DNA of 64,000 bases. Origin: Tsuneonella deserti (GTDB lineage: Bacteria > Pseudomonadota > Alphaproteobacteria > Sphingomonadales > Sphingomonadaceae). A program made the translations under genes and the position numbers. Below are positions 23,089 through 33,228 of this stretch, one piece after another; within the stretch, counting starts at the first letter, position 1; each line of letters begins with the position of its first letter. The stretch spans positions 941,001 through 1,005,000 of the forward strand of contig NZ_BMKL01000001.1 in NCBI RefSeq assembly GCF_014644315.1, written 5' to 3'. The notes beneath the pieces were generated by a model that saw only the letters and a program-made list of their open reading frames with translations, was not told where the DNA came from and made no database searches.

Positions 23089-24387
23089 ATGAGGGAGGAA
23101 ACGTCACCCGGCGCAGCGTCCGAAGAGCCGCGCGGCCCGCGGGCCTTCCTTGCCCGACTGGGGCCGGGCCTGATCACGGGCGCGGCGGATGACGATCCGA
23201 GCGGCATCGGCACGCACAGCCAGGTGGGCGCGCAGTTCGGTTTCGGCCTGTCGTGGACTTTCATCCTCAGTTTCCCGCTGATGGTCGCCATCCAGCAGGT
23301 CGCTGCGGAAATCGGCCGGGTGACCGGGGCGGGTATCGCGCGCAACTTGCGCAGGCATTACCCGCGGCCCCTGTTGTTCGGCATGGTCCTGCTGCTGCTG
23401 ATCGCCAACGTCATCAACCTCGGTGCCGATTTGGCGGCGATGGGCGATGTGCTGGCGCTGGTCGCCGGGGGCAGCCCGGTCGTCTACACGCTGGCTTTCG
23501 GCATCGTTTCCATCTTGCTCGAAGTGGGCCTGAGCTACTCGCGCTATGCCACCGTGCTGAAATGGACGACGCTGTCGCTGTTCACTTACTTTGGCGTCGT
23601 GCTGGTGGCGAACGTGCCTTGGGGGCAGGCTATACGCTCGCTAGTGGTGCCTGAGATCGAATGGACAACCGCATATGCGACGGCAGTGGTCGCCATTCTC
23701 GGCACGACGATCAGCCCCTACCTGTTCTTCTGGCAGGCAGCACAGGAGGTGGAGGAGCAGCACCGCCATCACGCCAAGCCGCTGTGCCTTACTCCCGTGG
23801 CCTCGGGCCCGGAAATGCGCCGGATCCGCATCGACACGCTGACAGGCATGGCGTTCAGCACGCTCATTTCGCTGGCCATCGTGTTCGCGACCGCGGCGAC
23901 TCTTCACGCGTCGGGCATCCGCGATATCGAGACATCGGCGCAGGCAGCCGAGGCCCTGCGGCCTCTGGCGGGACAGTTCGCCTTCGCCCTGTTCGCGCTC
24001 GGGATCATTGGCACGGGACTGCTCGCGGTTCCGGTCCTGGCGGGATCGGCAGCCTATGCGGTGAGCGAGATGATGGGCATCGCCGGAAGCCTCGATGCCA
24101 AGCCGCTTTCCGCGAGGCTGTTCTACGGCGCGATCGCGGTCACGACGCTGGCGGGGGCGCTGCTGACGTTCGTCGGCATCGATCCGGCCAAGGCGCTGTA
24201 CTGGACGGCAGTGGTGAACGGGGTGCTCGCCGCCCCGCTCATGGCGGTGATGATGCTCATCGTGACCAACTGGCGAGCGATGGGCCGGGTGCGGATATCG
24301 CGCGCGCAGAGGATCGGCGGGTGGACCGCAACCGCGACCATGGGCGTCGCGACGATCATCTTCTTCGCTTCGCTGATCGTTGGTTGA
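23089..24387 (+). CDS. NRAMP-family divalent metal transporter, divergent subgroup
   Basis: A 432-residue inner-membrane protein with about eleven helices. The NRAMP pattern is recognisable (GPGLITGAADDDPSG, the helix NLGADLAAMGDVL). The first-helix metal motif, usually DPGN, reads DPSG, and the sixth-helix region reads GTTISPYLFFWQ without the usual metal-binding methionine. These changes resemble the NRAMP-related proteins proposed to move Mg2+ or other hard ions rather than Mn2+ or Fe2+. The start ATG lies nine bases behind the recG stop. No Fur or MntR site was seen upstream. Confidence 0.8.
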   Translation: MREETSPGAASEEPRGPRAFLARLGPGLITGAADDDPSGIGTHSQVGAQFGFGLSWTFILSFPLMVAIQQVAAEIGRVTGAGIARNLRRHYPRPLLFGMVLLLLIANVINLGADLAAMGDVLALVAGGSPVVYTLAFGIVSILLEVGLSYSRYATVLKWTTLSLFTYFGVVLVANVPWGQAIRSLVVPEIEWTTAYATAVVAILGTTISPYLFFWQAAQEVEEQHRHHAKPLCLTPVASGPEMRRIRIDTLTGMAFSTLISLAIVFATAATLHASGIRDIETSAQAAEALRPLAGQFAFALFALGIIGTGLLAVPVLAGSAAYAVSEMMGIAGSLDAKPLSARLFYGAIAVTTLAGALLTFVGIDPAKALYWTAVVNGVLAAPLMAVMMLIVTNWRAMGRVRISRAQRIGGWTATATMGVATIIFFASLIVG

Positions 24388-24437
24388 GCAAGCCTCGCGG
24401 CGCTCTGCAAAGCAGAGGCCCGGCGTATCATGAAGAG

Positions 24438-24470
24438 AATTGGTCGGGGAAAGAGGATCCCCGACCAATT
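24438..24470 (+). terminator. Stem-loop downstream of the NRAMP-like gene
   Basis: AATTGGTCGGGG at 24438-24449 pairs perfectly with CCCCGACCAATT at 24459-24470 across nine bases, 50 bases after the transporter stop. There is no long T-run, so a terminator or 3'-end stabiliser is likely but not certain. Confidence 0.6.
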
Positions 24471-24506
24471 ATCGCGGGCCGCCGGAAGAGGCTGAAAACC
24501 GCCGAT

Positions 24507-24660
24507 TTAATCAGCGGCACCAGCGCCGCCGCGCACATTCTTGGGCACAATTTTGGCACAAATCAAGCGTTAGGTTGCAGCCCACCCAATGCGGGAAAAC
24601 GGCACAACTGAACGACAGGAAAGCGCCCTAATTCCAGTCCTTCATTGTGCCGCTGATTAA
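24507..24660. mobile_element. 154-bp element with 14-bp terminal inverted repeats (MITE-like)
   Basis: TTAATCAGCGGCAC at 24507-24520 and its exact reverse complement at 24647-24660 enclose about 125 bases with no open frame. The size and perfect ends look like a miniature inverted-repeat element. No clear target duplication is visible, and no transposase with these ends is in the window. The remaining intergenic DNA on either side (24388-24875) holds only a stem-loop and presumably the promoter of the aminopeptidase gene. Confidence 0.45.
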
Positions 24661-24875
24661 TTCCGAAAGCCGCCATTCGTTCAGGTTGCATCAGCGGGTC
24701 CGAATAGTGGATGGCGTCTCTGCCATTTTCGGGCGGCGGCCGTACGAACGTTTCGTTCCTTCAAGCACCTGCCCATCCATCTGTTTACTTGATAGGCTAT
24801 CCGCATTGTAACGGGAGGTGCCGTAGCTTAGCATCCAATCGACCGCCAATTCGGTCACCTTGGGGGGACTAGTCG

Positions 24876-27455
24876 ATGCACCGTTCAATCACGCTCAGTT
24901 ACCTGCTCGCGGGCGCAAGTATCGCCGCAGCCTTTCCCGCGGCCGCCCAGAGCGCTGCACGCGAAGTATTGCCCGATACGGTCGTCCCAAGTCATTACGA
25001 ACTGGCCATCAGACCTGATCTGGATGCGCTGACCTTCACCGGCACCAACGCAATCACTGTCGACGTAAGGAAGCCCACAAACGACATCGTGCTCAATGCC
25101 GACGGGCTGACGTTCGATAGCGTTCGGCTGGACACAGGGGAAACTGCCACCGCGGCGTATGATCAGGAGCTCGGCCGGGCCACGCTTCATTTTGCGTCTC
25201 CCGTGGCGCCCGGTCAGCACGTCATCACGATCGACTACCACGGCAAGATCGGCCGCCAGACCCTTGGCTTCTTCGCGATGGATTATGAGGGAGCTGCGGG
25301 CAAACGGCGCACACTGGCGACAAATCTGGAGCCGACGGGCGCACGGCAAGTGTTCCCCGGCTGGGACGAACCGGCGATCAAGGCCACCTACACGGTTACG
25401 GTCGATGCACCCGCCGACCGGATGGCGCTTAGCAACATGCCGGTGGCACGAACAGTCGCCCTGTCGCCCGTTACTAACCGCGTCACCTTCGCGCAGAGCC
25501 CAAAGATGTCGAGCTACTTGTTCTTCCTGGGCATCGGAGACTGGGAGCGGGTCCACCAAACAATCGATGGGGTCGATCTGGGGGTGGTCGTCAATCGTGG
25601 TGACACCGACAAGGCTCAATACTCCCTCGCCGAAGCGGGCAAGCTGCTGAATTGGTACAACGACTACTTTGGTGTGGGTTACCCACTCCCGAAGATGGAT
25701 CTGATCGCAGCACCGGGCCAGATCCAAGGTGGATCGATGGAGAACTGGGGCGCGATCTTCTACTCGCAGGACCACCTTTTGTTCGATCCGCAAGCCGGGA
25801 CCGAGGGAGACCGCCAACTGGTTTTCCTAGTGGTGGCACATGAGATGGCGCACCAGTGGTTCGGCGATCTAGTGACGATGAGCTGGTGGGACGACCTTTG
25901 GCTCAACGAGGGGTTCGCGCGCTGGATGCAGACGTATGTCGCCGACGCCCTGCACCCGGAGTGGCAAACGGGGCTGAAGGCACAGTCCATCTTCGAGAGC
26001 GGCAAGGCGGCCGATGCACTCTCTTCGACCCACCCGATCGTACAATCGATCATGACCGCCAACCAAGCAAGCCAAGCCTTCGACAGCATTACTTACGACA
26101 AAGGCGCGGCGGTAATCACCATGCTCAAGGACGAGACCGGAGACGCGGCGTTCCGTAGCGGCGTACAGAGCTACATGCGTGCGCACGCATTCGCTAACAC
26201 AGTCGACGCCGATTTCTGGGGCGTGATGCAGAAGGCGTCCGGCAAGCCGATCCTCGCCATCGAACGCGATTTTACAACCCAGCCCGGCGTTCCACTAGTC
26301 CGCGCGACGGCCACCCCAAGCGGGCTACGGCTGGCGGAGGATCGTTTCACTTTTCAGGGTCCGGGGGGTGACGCGAGCAGTTCTCGCTGGCGCATCCCGC
26401 TCACTGTCGCACCGCTTGAGGGCAAGGAGCAGCACCTACTCTTGTCCAACGCCGCCACCATGCCAGTGCCTACACCCGCACTTGTGAACGCCGGTCAGAC
26501 TGCCTACGCGCGCGTGCTATACGACGATGTGGCATTTGCCACCTTGGTCCCAAGGCTCCCACGTATGGCGCCGGTTGATCAGATCGGCTTGCTCCAGGAT
26601 GCTCGCGCGCTTGGCCTTGCCAACTACGCGCCGACGAGCCGTTTGCTGGCGCTGGCCGCCACTGTTCCGGCAACCGCCGAACCCGTTGTGTGGGAGCGCA
26701 TCGCCGGGATGCTCAGTGGGCTAGACCGCACTTATGTCGATGGTCCCCAACGTGTCGCTTTCCGGGGGTTTGCGATCGGCGTGCTTCGTCCTGCGCTTGA
26801 TTCACTGGGACTGACAGCCAGTCCGAGCGAGAGCCCCAACGCGCCCATTGCGCGCGCTACTTTGATCGAGACGCTGGGGAGTTTTGGTGATCCCCAAACA
26901 GTAGCGCGCGCCAAGGCCATGATCGAGAAGGATTCCGGCACGCCGGCCGAGCAACGTAGTGCGCTGACCATCGCAGCTGCGAAGGCGAGCCCCGAATTTT
27001 TCGATGCACTGCTCGCGCGCGCTCGTTCGACCAACGATCCACTGGTCAAGATGCGAATCTATGAAGCTCTCGCCGGCGTGGAGGATCGCGTGCTCGCCCG
27101 TCGCATGGTCGATGTCATCCTGAGCGACGAGGTTCCGGCGGGGACCAACGTCGCGCTGATGTTCCCTCTTGCGATCGCACACCCAAGCCTCGCGTGGGAC
27201 TTCATCGTACCGCGGCTTGCCGATCCGAAGGTTGGTATCGAAAAGACCACCCAGTGGCGGATTGCCGGGGGCATCGCGGGCCTTTCATCGGACGAGGCCC
27301 GGATCGCCGATTTGCAGAAATATATCGACCAGAACGTGCCCGAAGATGCCCGCCAGCCTTTGCAGGGTTCGCTGGAGTCCATCCGACTACGACACCGCTT
27401 GAGTACTCAAGTCTTGCCTGAAATGGATGCATGGATTGCTCGGTCAGCAAGGTGA
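24876..27455 (+). CDS. Secreted M1-family zinc aminopeptidase
   Basis: An 859-residue protein with a Sec signal peptide (cleavage near AAQSAAR, residues 22-28). It has the M1 substrate motif GSMENWG and the zinc site HEMAHQWFGDL followed by LWLNEGFARW, in which the distal glutamate is the third ligand. A C-terminal ERAP1-like helical domain occupies about 540-840. It should cleave N-terminal residues from peptides in the periplasm or outside. The start is supported by a G-rich site upstream of the ATG. The secreted amidohydrolase gene follows on the same strand. Confidence 0.93.
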   Translation: MHRSITLSYLLAGASIAAAFPAAAQSAAREVLPDTVVPSHYELAIRPDLDALTFTGTNAITVDVRKPTNDIVLNADGLTFDSVRLDTGETATAAYDQELGRATLHFASPVAPGQHVITIDYHGKIGRQTLGFFAMDYEGAAGKRRTLATNLEPTGARQVFPGWDEPAIKATYTVTVDAPADRMALSNMPVARTVALSPVTNRVTFAQSPKMSSYLFFLGIGDWERVHQTIDGVDLGVVVNRGDTDKAQYSLAEAGKLLNWYNDYFGVGYPLPKMDLIAAPGQIQGGSMENWGAIFYSQDHLLFDPQAGTEGDRQLVFLVVAHEMAHQWFGDLVTMSWWDDLWLNEGFARWMQTYVADALHPEWQTGLKAQSIFESGKAADALSSTHPIVQSIMTANQASQAFDSITYDKGAAVITMLKDETGDAAFRSGVQSYMRAHAFANTVDADFWGVMQKASGKPILAIERDFTTQPGVPLVRATATPSGLRLAEDRFTFQGPGGDASSSRWRIPLTVAPLEGKEQHLLLSNAATMPVPTPALVNAGQTAYARVLYDDVAFATLVPRLPRMAPVDQIGLLQDARALGLANYAPTSRLLALAATVPATAEPVVWERIAGMLSGLDRTYVDGPQRVAFRGFAIGVLRPALDSLGLTASPSESPNAPIARATLIETLGSFGDPQTVARAKAMIEKDSGTPAEQRSALTIAAAKASPEFFDALLARARSTNDPLVKMRIYEALAGVEDRVLARRMVDVILSDEVPAGTNVALMFPLAIAHPSLAWDFIVPRLADPKVGIEKTTQWRIAGGIAGLSSDEARIADLQKYIDQNVPEDARQPLQGSLESIRLRHRLSTQVLPEMDAWIARSAR

Positions 27456-27590
27456 CTGTGAAGCTTCGGGGGAGGCCGTTATGCCGAGATGAGCGGAAGC
27501 CGAGCTTTTGATGAACATCCGGCGCCAATAATCGTTGCGGCGCAACTTACGCGGCTTACGGTCTCTCAGGTTACTTTGGGGGATCGACAA

Positions 27591-28916
27591 ATGCGCAAAA
27601 TACTTCTGGCGGCGACGATACTGGGATCGTGCCTCGCCTCCGGCGCCTTCACGACTGGTACGGCGCGGGCGGAAACCATCGTGGTCACCGCCGACCGAAT
27701 GATCGACGTGCTTGCCGCCAAGGCCGTTGAGCAGCCTGTTGTCGTGATCACAGACGGGCGGATCGTTTCCGTCGCGTCGCAGGGTTCGGCTCCGCCAGCG
27801 ATCCCTGCCGGCGCCACCCGGATCGACCTTCCTGGGAGGACGATCCTGCCGGGCCTGATCGATATGCACGTCCATCTCGACGCGAACGCGACGATCAGCG
27901 GCTATCGAGGGCTCGAATATACCGACAGCTTCTGGCAGGCGGTCGGCGTCAGCAATGCGAAGAAGATGCTGGAGGCCGGCTTCACCACCGTGCGCAACGT
28001 CGGATCAAACGGATACAATGACGTCGGTCTGAAGCAGGCGATCGAGGGCGGGTATATTGACGGGCCGCGGATCGTCCCCGCTACCTACGCGATCGGCTCG
28101 ACCGGAGGCCACTGCGACAATTCGGAAGGGCTGCCGCCTTCCTTCACAAGCCTGCCGCAGCCGGCGGTGATCGACGGTCCCGAGGCGGGCCGCAAGATGG
28201 TCCGAACGCTTCACAAGTATGGCGCCGAAGTGATCAAGATCTGCGCCACCGGTGGAGTCCTCTCGCGTACCGACGCCGCTGGGGCGCAGCAGTTGACCTT
28301 TGAAGAGATGAAGGCAATCGCCGACGAGGCGCATATGCTTGGCCTCCGCGTCGCCGCGCATGCGCACGGCACCAGCGGCATCAACGACGCGCTCCGCGCC
28401 GGCGTCGACACAATCGAGCACGCCAGTCTCGCCGACGATGAGAGCTTTCGCCTTGCCAAAGAGCACGGCGCCTGGTTCTCGATGGACATATACGACGACG
28501 ATTACATCCTCGCGGAGGGCGCGAAGAATGGGGTTCATGAAGAATCACTCGCCAAGGAGCGCGCGATCGGACGCAAGCAGCGTGAGACGTTTCGGGCAGC
28601 CGTCCATGCCGGAGTGAAGCAGGTGTTCGGCACCGACAATGGCGGGGTCTTTCCGGCTGGCCAGAACGCGCTCCAGTTCGCCAAGGAGGTGGAATGGGGG
28701 ATGACCCCGATGCAGGCGATCCAATCGGCGACCAAGAATGCAGCGGAGGCGCTGGATCGGACCAGCGACGTGGGCGCGATCGCCGTTGGCCGGTACGGCG
28801 ACATAGTTGCCGTTGCAGGCGACCCGCTCGCCGACGTTCGAGTGCTGCAGCGGGTCGATATCGTCATCAAGGGCGGCAGGGTTGTTACGGGCGGAGGCGC
28901 TGTCGCTGGGCAGTAG
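27591..28916 (+). CDS. Secreted amidohydrolase, imidazolonepropionase/prolidase-like
   Basis: A 441-residue member of the metal-dependent amidohydrolase superfamily with a signal peptide ending near ARAE. Metal-site motifs are visible: DMHVHLD near 85, the lysine-containing EVIKICATGGVLS, HAHGTSG, EHASLADDE and FGTDNGG. Close relatives are exported peptidase-like enzymes, often called Xaa-Pro dipeptidases, that hydrolyse dipeptides. I chose ATG 27591, preceded by GGGGGA and followed directly by the signal peptide, over an in-frame start 102 bases upstream. It may act with the aminopeptidase just before it in extracellular peptide use. Confidence 0.88.
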   Translation: MRKILLAATILGSCLASGAFTTGTARAETIVVTADRMIDVLAAKAVEQPVVVITDGRIVSVASQGSAPPAIPAGATRIDLPGRTILPGLIDMHVHLDANATISGYRGLEYTDSFWQAVGVSNAKKMLEAGFTTVRNVGSNGYNDVGLKQAIEGGYIDGPRIVPATYAIGSTGGHCDNSEGLPPSFTSLPQPAVIDGPEAGRKMVRTLHKYGAEVIKICATGGVLSRTDAAGAQQLTFEEMKAIADEAHMLGLRVAAHAHGTSGINDALRAGVDTIEHASLADDESFRLAKEHGAWFSMDIYDDDYILAEGAKNGVHEESLAKERAIGRKQRETFRAAVHAGVKQVFGTDNGGVFPAGQNALQFAKEVEWGMTPMQAIQSATKNAAEALDRTSDVGAIAVGRYGDIVAVAGDPLADVRVLQRVDIVIKGGRVVTGGGAVAGQ

Positions 28917-29520
28917 GGGCGCAGTGCCGCTGCTGTCGCGTGGGCCCGGCAGACTGCAATCGACTGCAGTGCCGGCGACCCCAATTGGTCTGCAAGTGCT
29001 GGCCAGGTTTCAGACTGGCCCGCAGACGGGAGCAGTCGCTAGTGGGTGGGGAGCGGACCATCCCGGCGGGGTTGGCGAGAGCCAGAAGAACTACTGCTCT
29101 CCGGAAGCAGTTCAGCAGGAGCAGAAGCGAAATGACAGCAAGTCGCAAATAGCGCTATAGAAGACGAGCCGCCTACGCCTGCTCCAGGGAGGTTGATTCT
29201 GGCGGACTTCGGCTCTACCCATTACGATCTTTCCCCCCGCGCCGTGGAAGGTTCGCAACGGCCCGATTCCTGCCGTCCGTCGTCCGCTCGTGGCGAATTC
29301 AGGGACGCGTGTGAGCGTCTCAAATTGGGTGGAAAGCGGACAATCGTCCGAGCCTTTTTGAACGCCCGGAGTTGTGCCACAAACCGCTAGCCCAAGTAGG
29401 GCGAATTGTTCACCTCGGAGGCCATTCCATTGAGCCGTGCGCACAATGCAATCGCGAAGAGCATTCGGAGAGTTAACCTCTCCAGAGGTGATACATGACA
29501 GCATTGTTTTCGACCTCGCG
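28917..29520. other. Intergenic region without recognised genes
   Basis: About 600 bases between the amidohydrolase and the convergent channel gene. Short open frames occur on both strands but none has a ribosome binding site or a recognisable product. I see no convincing terminator or repeat here. Confidence 0.5.
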
Positions 29521-30900
29521 CTATTCGATAGGTCTCCTGCGATCTAGCATATCTTCCTCCACGCTTCTTTCGCGCTCTTCAGTGACCTTCTTTTCGATAT
29601 TAGTTTCGGCAGCTACGTCTTGATGATCCACGGCCATCGTCGCTTTGTCCTCGCCCTTGAATTTCTTACGGAGAGCAGGTGCGCCGCTTCGTGCGATCTC
29701 TAGCGGGTGGCCGTGATCAAAGCGGAGACGATAAGTTGGTTCGGGGAGCCCAAAGCCTTGCGCTTCCAGGGCCATCTTCACCGCGCGGATTGCCGCACTT
29801 CGGGCCTTGAACCAATCAGTTTCGGTCTGATCGATCCAGCCGAGGAATTTTAGTATTATATTGCTATCGCCAACCTCATCCAGCCGCGCACTCGGCGCAG
29901 GATCACGCAGCAAGAATGGTAACTCACTCAAGCGATCGATGCCTACTCTCATAGCCTCACCAGGATCATCTTCGGCATCAATCCCGAGCGTGAATTCAAA
30001 CCGCCTTTCCGAATTGCGGGTGTAGTTCAGTATCTCGGACATAAAGACGGTGCTGTTGGGAATGCGGAGGTGGTTGCCCTCTAGCGTCATCAGGATCGTA
30101 GCCCGGCTGGTTAGACGGATCACAAGCCCCTCCCGGTCTCCGATCACGACATGATCATGGGCACGGAAAGGCTGCCGGATCGATAGCATGATAGAGCTGA
30201 CGTAGTTGTCGACCGTATCCTTTACGGCGAAACCGATGGCCAAACCGACGACACCTGCCGACCCCAATATCGCGCCAAGTAAGGTCGTCGCACCCAGAAG
30301 GTCCAGTGCGATGACAAGGCCCGTCACGATCACCAGCAGTCGCGCGGTCGTCGCCAAAAGGTCGGCAAGGAAGCTGTTGGGTGATATCCGGTTCCAGAAA
30401 GACCGCGCGCGTGCAAGCGCGCTTCCCAAGAGCCAGAACAGCACTATGATGATCAGCGGGATCGCTAAAAGGGGCAGAAATTGGACTATCTGATCGAGGC
30501 GCTCCTTGAGCCGCGCCACAACCGGAGACAGTGTCTCCGACACGTCTCCAGATTTCTTGAGATTGTTCTGCACCGCGACGACGCCGTCGACCCGTAGCGC
30601 GATCTGCCGAGCTCGGTCGATGTCTCCCGGCTGAACAAGCGAGCCGGACAACACGACAACGCCTGAGTCGACCGCCACTTGGGTCGGCTCCAGACCATCC
30701 AGCTCGCGGTATATGCCCTGCAGTCGCGAGGCGATGTCGCTGTCCTGGTTTGCGGCCTCAGTTGACGAAATCGTAGCCGTGCCGTCGGGGGAAGACGCAA
30801 TGGGGGACGGGTCCACTCCCGCCACAGGCCCGCTTTGCGCGCCACAGGGATAACTGACGAGGCTGAAGACAAATGCAGCTAAGATCAGGGCGGACTTCAT
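29521..30900 (-). CDS. BON-domain MscS-family mechanosensitive channel
   Basis: A 459-residue membrane protein. A signal peptide (ends near CGAQS) is followed by a periplasmic BON domain at about 55-115 (SGVVVLSGSLVQPGDIDRA), then three or four membrane helices. The MscS pore helix is GAILGSAGVVGLAIGFAVKD, followed by the beta domain (RAHDHVVIGDREG...HLRIPNSTVF). It should open under membrane tension and release solutes on osmotic downshock. The C-terminal 60 residues are charged. It is a separate transcript from the DUF2254 gene behind it, with 225 bases between. Confidence 0.92.
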   Translation of the reverse strand: MKSALILAAFVFSLVSYPCGAQSGPVAGVDPSPIASSPDGTATISSTEAANQDSDIASRLQGIYRELDGLEPTQVAVDSGVVVLSGSLVQPGDIDRARQIALRVDGVVAVQNNLKKSGDVSETLSPVVARLKERLDQIVQFLPLLAIPLIIIVLFWLLGSALARARSFWNRISPNSFLADLLATTARLLVIVTGLVIALDLLGATTLLGAILGSAGVVGLAIGFAVKDTVDNYVSSIMLSIRQPFRAHDHVVIGDREGLVIRLTSRATILMTLEGNHLRIPNSTVFMSEILNYTRNSERRFEFTLGIDAEDDPGEAMRVGIDRLSELPFLLRDPAPSARLDEVGDSNIILKFLGWIDQTETDWFKARSAAIRAVKMALEAQGFGLPEPTYRLRFDHGHPLEIARSGAPALRKKFKGEDKATMAVDHQDVAAETNIEKKVTEERERSVEEDMLDRRRPIE

Positions 30901-31125
30901 AGACAGACTTTATCCCATGAAGGATCGTGTGTCGGTATCCCGGAAGCGTGTCGTTGAGCAAACCCGCATTGAAGTAAGCTCCAAGCCAGTCTCACCCACA
31001 AGCTGCGAAAGCTGAAGGGATCAGCGCAGCCCGCTATCGCTGGTCCGTTCTGAAGCTCGTCTCGTGGGAAATCTTGGCGTGCCTCAACTGAGGCCACCCG
31101 GCCGATTGCTAAACAACTTCGATGT

Positions 31126-32454
31126 CTAAGCGAAAGTGACAGATTGTGCACGATGCTTAAGGGTTGCTTCGACCAACTTCCCGCGCTCCTGGACGGCGCG
31201 CAGCCCTGGGCCATTTAGGCGGTCCTGGGCCTGTTCAATCAGCAGCGTCAACTCTGCATTGAGCTCGTCTATCTGTTCACGGCACAGGCAAGCTTTCGAC
31301 AGGATGCCGATCACGTCCAGAAAATGCAGGCTCGCAATAACGTCACCGGCTACGTAGCTTCGCAACCTGCTAAAGCTCTCTGCCAGAAATTCTGAAAAGC
31401 TGTTGGGCTGCACGATTACACGAGGGCGCCCCGCCTCATCCACCCGCACAGCATCGGGCATTTCGCGACCAGCAAGTTCTGCGCCCCCTGCGCCGAGCCA
31501 GTCGAGGCAGGTCACAGCGGTCATCGGGTCATTCACTCCTGGTGACAATGCGCGAGCTGCAATCTCAACAAGCTCGCTCACCAGAAACAGCAAATCGTTC
31601 TCAGGCGTGCGCTTTTTCCCGACCGTCAAACACGCGCGTAACTGATCAGACCGCTCTTGGTCCCAGCGCTTCCAATAGGTCACCTCGGCGAGCGTGCGTC
31701 CCGCCGAGGTGAAGTCTCCGGGGCCAAGCTCTAGTTTGATGAGTGCGTCGGCTTGGGTGGCGAGGCCAAGAATGCCGTCCTCGTCTATGCTTTGAATGTA
31801 ACCCGCCTCGTTGCTGAAAACCTGCACGGTGTGGGTGGCCGGCACCGCGTGACCCACGTGGGAGCCGTCGGGCTTTAAACCAATTCGTGCGGGGAACCGC
31901 TCCGAGGTATCGGCGATGAGCTGCTCTCCGATGCGAGCTACGACGTGGTTGATGTGGATGCTTTGAGGGACATGATGGATGAAATAAATCAGCACCCCAA
32001 TCGAGCAGCCTGCGAGAAGCATGGCCACGAAAACGGCATACTGAGGGACGAAGGCATCGTCGCCGCCCCGGATCGTCCGGAGCACTACAAGACAATAGAG
32101 AAACGTCGCGATAAACGTGCCCAGCGTAATTGTGTTACCTCGATCGCTCATGAAGTTCGTGAGAACACGTGGGCCGTATTGGCTGGAAGCGTAGGACAGC
32201 GCGACGATAGTGATTGAGAAAACCACACCAGCCACGGTTATCATCGACCCGGCGATCGTCGACAGGATTTCGCGTGCGCCTTCAGGCCGCACCTGCTGAT
32301 ACCAACTAAGTCCCTCGATCCACCCGTGACTGAACCGCGCATCGACCCATATCATCACCACGCCGAGCCCGATGGCGATAATGGCCATCATGGATGGGAT
32401 GAACCAATAGCTTGAGCGCAACATGTAGATACTGGCTCTCAGCCGGCCGTTCAT
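31126..32454 (-). CDS. DUF2254 membrane protein
   Basis: About 442 residues, matching the DUF2254 family: an N-terminal helix after LRSSYWFIPSM, a second helix, GSMITVAGVVFSITIVALS with SSQYGPRVL following (the family signature), and two further helices. A soluble C-terminal half contains AARALSPGVNDPMTA, also typical. Function is unknown. The frame can begin at a TTG at 32508, but the family usually begins close to the ATG at 32454, which I prefer without a strong ribosome binding site. A second, broken DUF2254-like gene lies at 53.9-55.6 kb. Confidence 0.85.
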   Translation of the reverse strand: MNGRLRASIYMLRSSYWFIPSMMAIIAIGLGVVMIWVDARFSHGWIEGLSWYQQVRPEGAREILSTIAGSMITVAGVVFSITIVALSYASSQYGPRVLTNFMSDRGNTITLGTFIATFLYCLVVLRTIRGGDDAFVPQYAVFVAMLLAGCSIGVLIYFIHHVPQSIHINHVVARIGEQLIADTSERFPARIGLKPDGSHVGHAVPATHTVQVFSNEAGYIQSIDEDGILGLATQADALIKLELGPGDFTSAGRTLAEVTYWKRWDQERSDQLRACLTVGKKRTPENDLLFLVSELVEIAARALSPGVNDPMTAVTCLDWLGAGGAELAGREMPDAVRVDEAGRPRVIVQPNSFSEFLAESFSRLRSYVAGDVIASLHFLDVIGILSKACLCREQIDELNAELTLLIEQAQDRLNGPGLRAVQERGKLVEATLKHRAQSVTFA

Positions 32455-32521
32455 GAAGCATGCCGTTCTTGGGGCCGCCCGAAGGTCGGGGCGTGGAATA
32501 ATAGACAAGCACCATATCTAG

Positions 32522-33097
32522 TCACCGACGTCCTCCGCTCGGTTCAAAGCCTTTTACATCCTCCAACGAGGTCAGCTGATCAGATTGCACAGCTGCAATT
32601 ACGCTCAGGCTGCCATCCGTCTCTAGTATCACGGCCGCAACGTCTGTGGGGTTGCCGATCCCGTGCTTGCGGATGGCCGCCATGCCCTCCGCGAGCGTGA
32701 CGCGCTCCTCCTGCAAAGCGCCCTCGTCGAACAGCCCGTCTTTCAACAGGAGCCGGGGCTGTGAGCGCACAAGTCTTCCAAACTTATCAGAAGCGATGGA
32801 CGCACGGCTGATGGCATATTGCAGCCCAAGCAAGATGGCTAACGCCAACAACCCGTCCGCAAATGAAACATCCTTGCTGAGTATGAAGCTTGCAAGGGTG
32901 GAGCCCAAGGCGACAGTGATAACGAAGTCAAAGGCGTTAAGTTTTGCGAGCGAGCGCTTTCCAGAGATGCGCAGGAAGATGATCAATGCTGCGTAAGCGG
33001 TGATCGCCCCAAGGGTTATCCGGAGTAGTGAATGGAAACCGTCGAATAACATGCTCTCAAAAGGGGTGGACCAGTGAGAGGTTCCAGAGGGGTTCAA
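32522..33097 (-). CDS. DUF421 (YetF/YcaP-like) membrane protein
   Basis: A 191-residue protein with three N-terminal membrane helices, then the conserved DUF421 soluble domain: RISGKRSLAKLNAFDFVITVALGS, PRLLLKDG, ALQEERVTLAEGMAAIRKHG and AAVILETDGSLSVI. The function of the family is not established, although YetF proteins occur in spore and stress contexts. The DUF2254 gene follows on the same strand after a short gap, so the two may be co-expressed. Confidence 0.88.
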   Translation of the reverse strand: MNPSGTSHWSTPFESMLFDGFHSLLRITLGAITAYAALIIFLRISGKRSLAKLNAFDFVITVALGSTLASFILSKDVSFADGLLALAILLGLQYAISRASIASDKFGRLVRSQPRLLLKDGLFDEGALQEERVTLAEGMAAIRKHGIGNPTDVAAVILETDGSLSVIAAVQSDQLTSLEDVKGFEPSGGRR

Positions 33098-33192
33098 TTA
33101 GCCACCGCCCTCTGGTTCAGGGTTAGCCCACAGGTGCGGTATCACCCGACTGCCAGATGACGGGCGTAATTCGCCAATGATCTGGAGTCGGC

Positions 33193-33228
33193 TGAATGTC
33201 CGCAACGGGGTCGTATGCCGACAGGCAG
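33193..33228. repeat. Dispersed intergenic repeat, copy 1
   Basis: The core GTCCGCAACGGGGTCGT, followed by TGC and GA, matches the copy at 34444-34480 with few changes. The two copies flank the META-like lipoprotein gene in the same orientation. The rest of the gap 33098-33424 shows nothing else recognisable. Confidence 0.55.
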
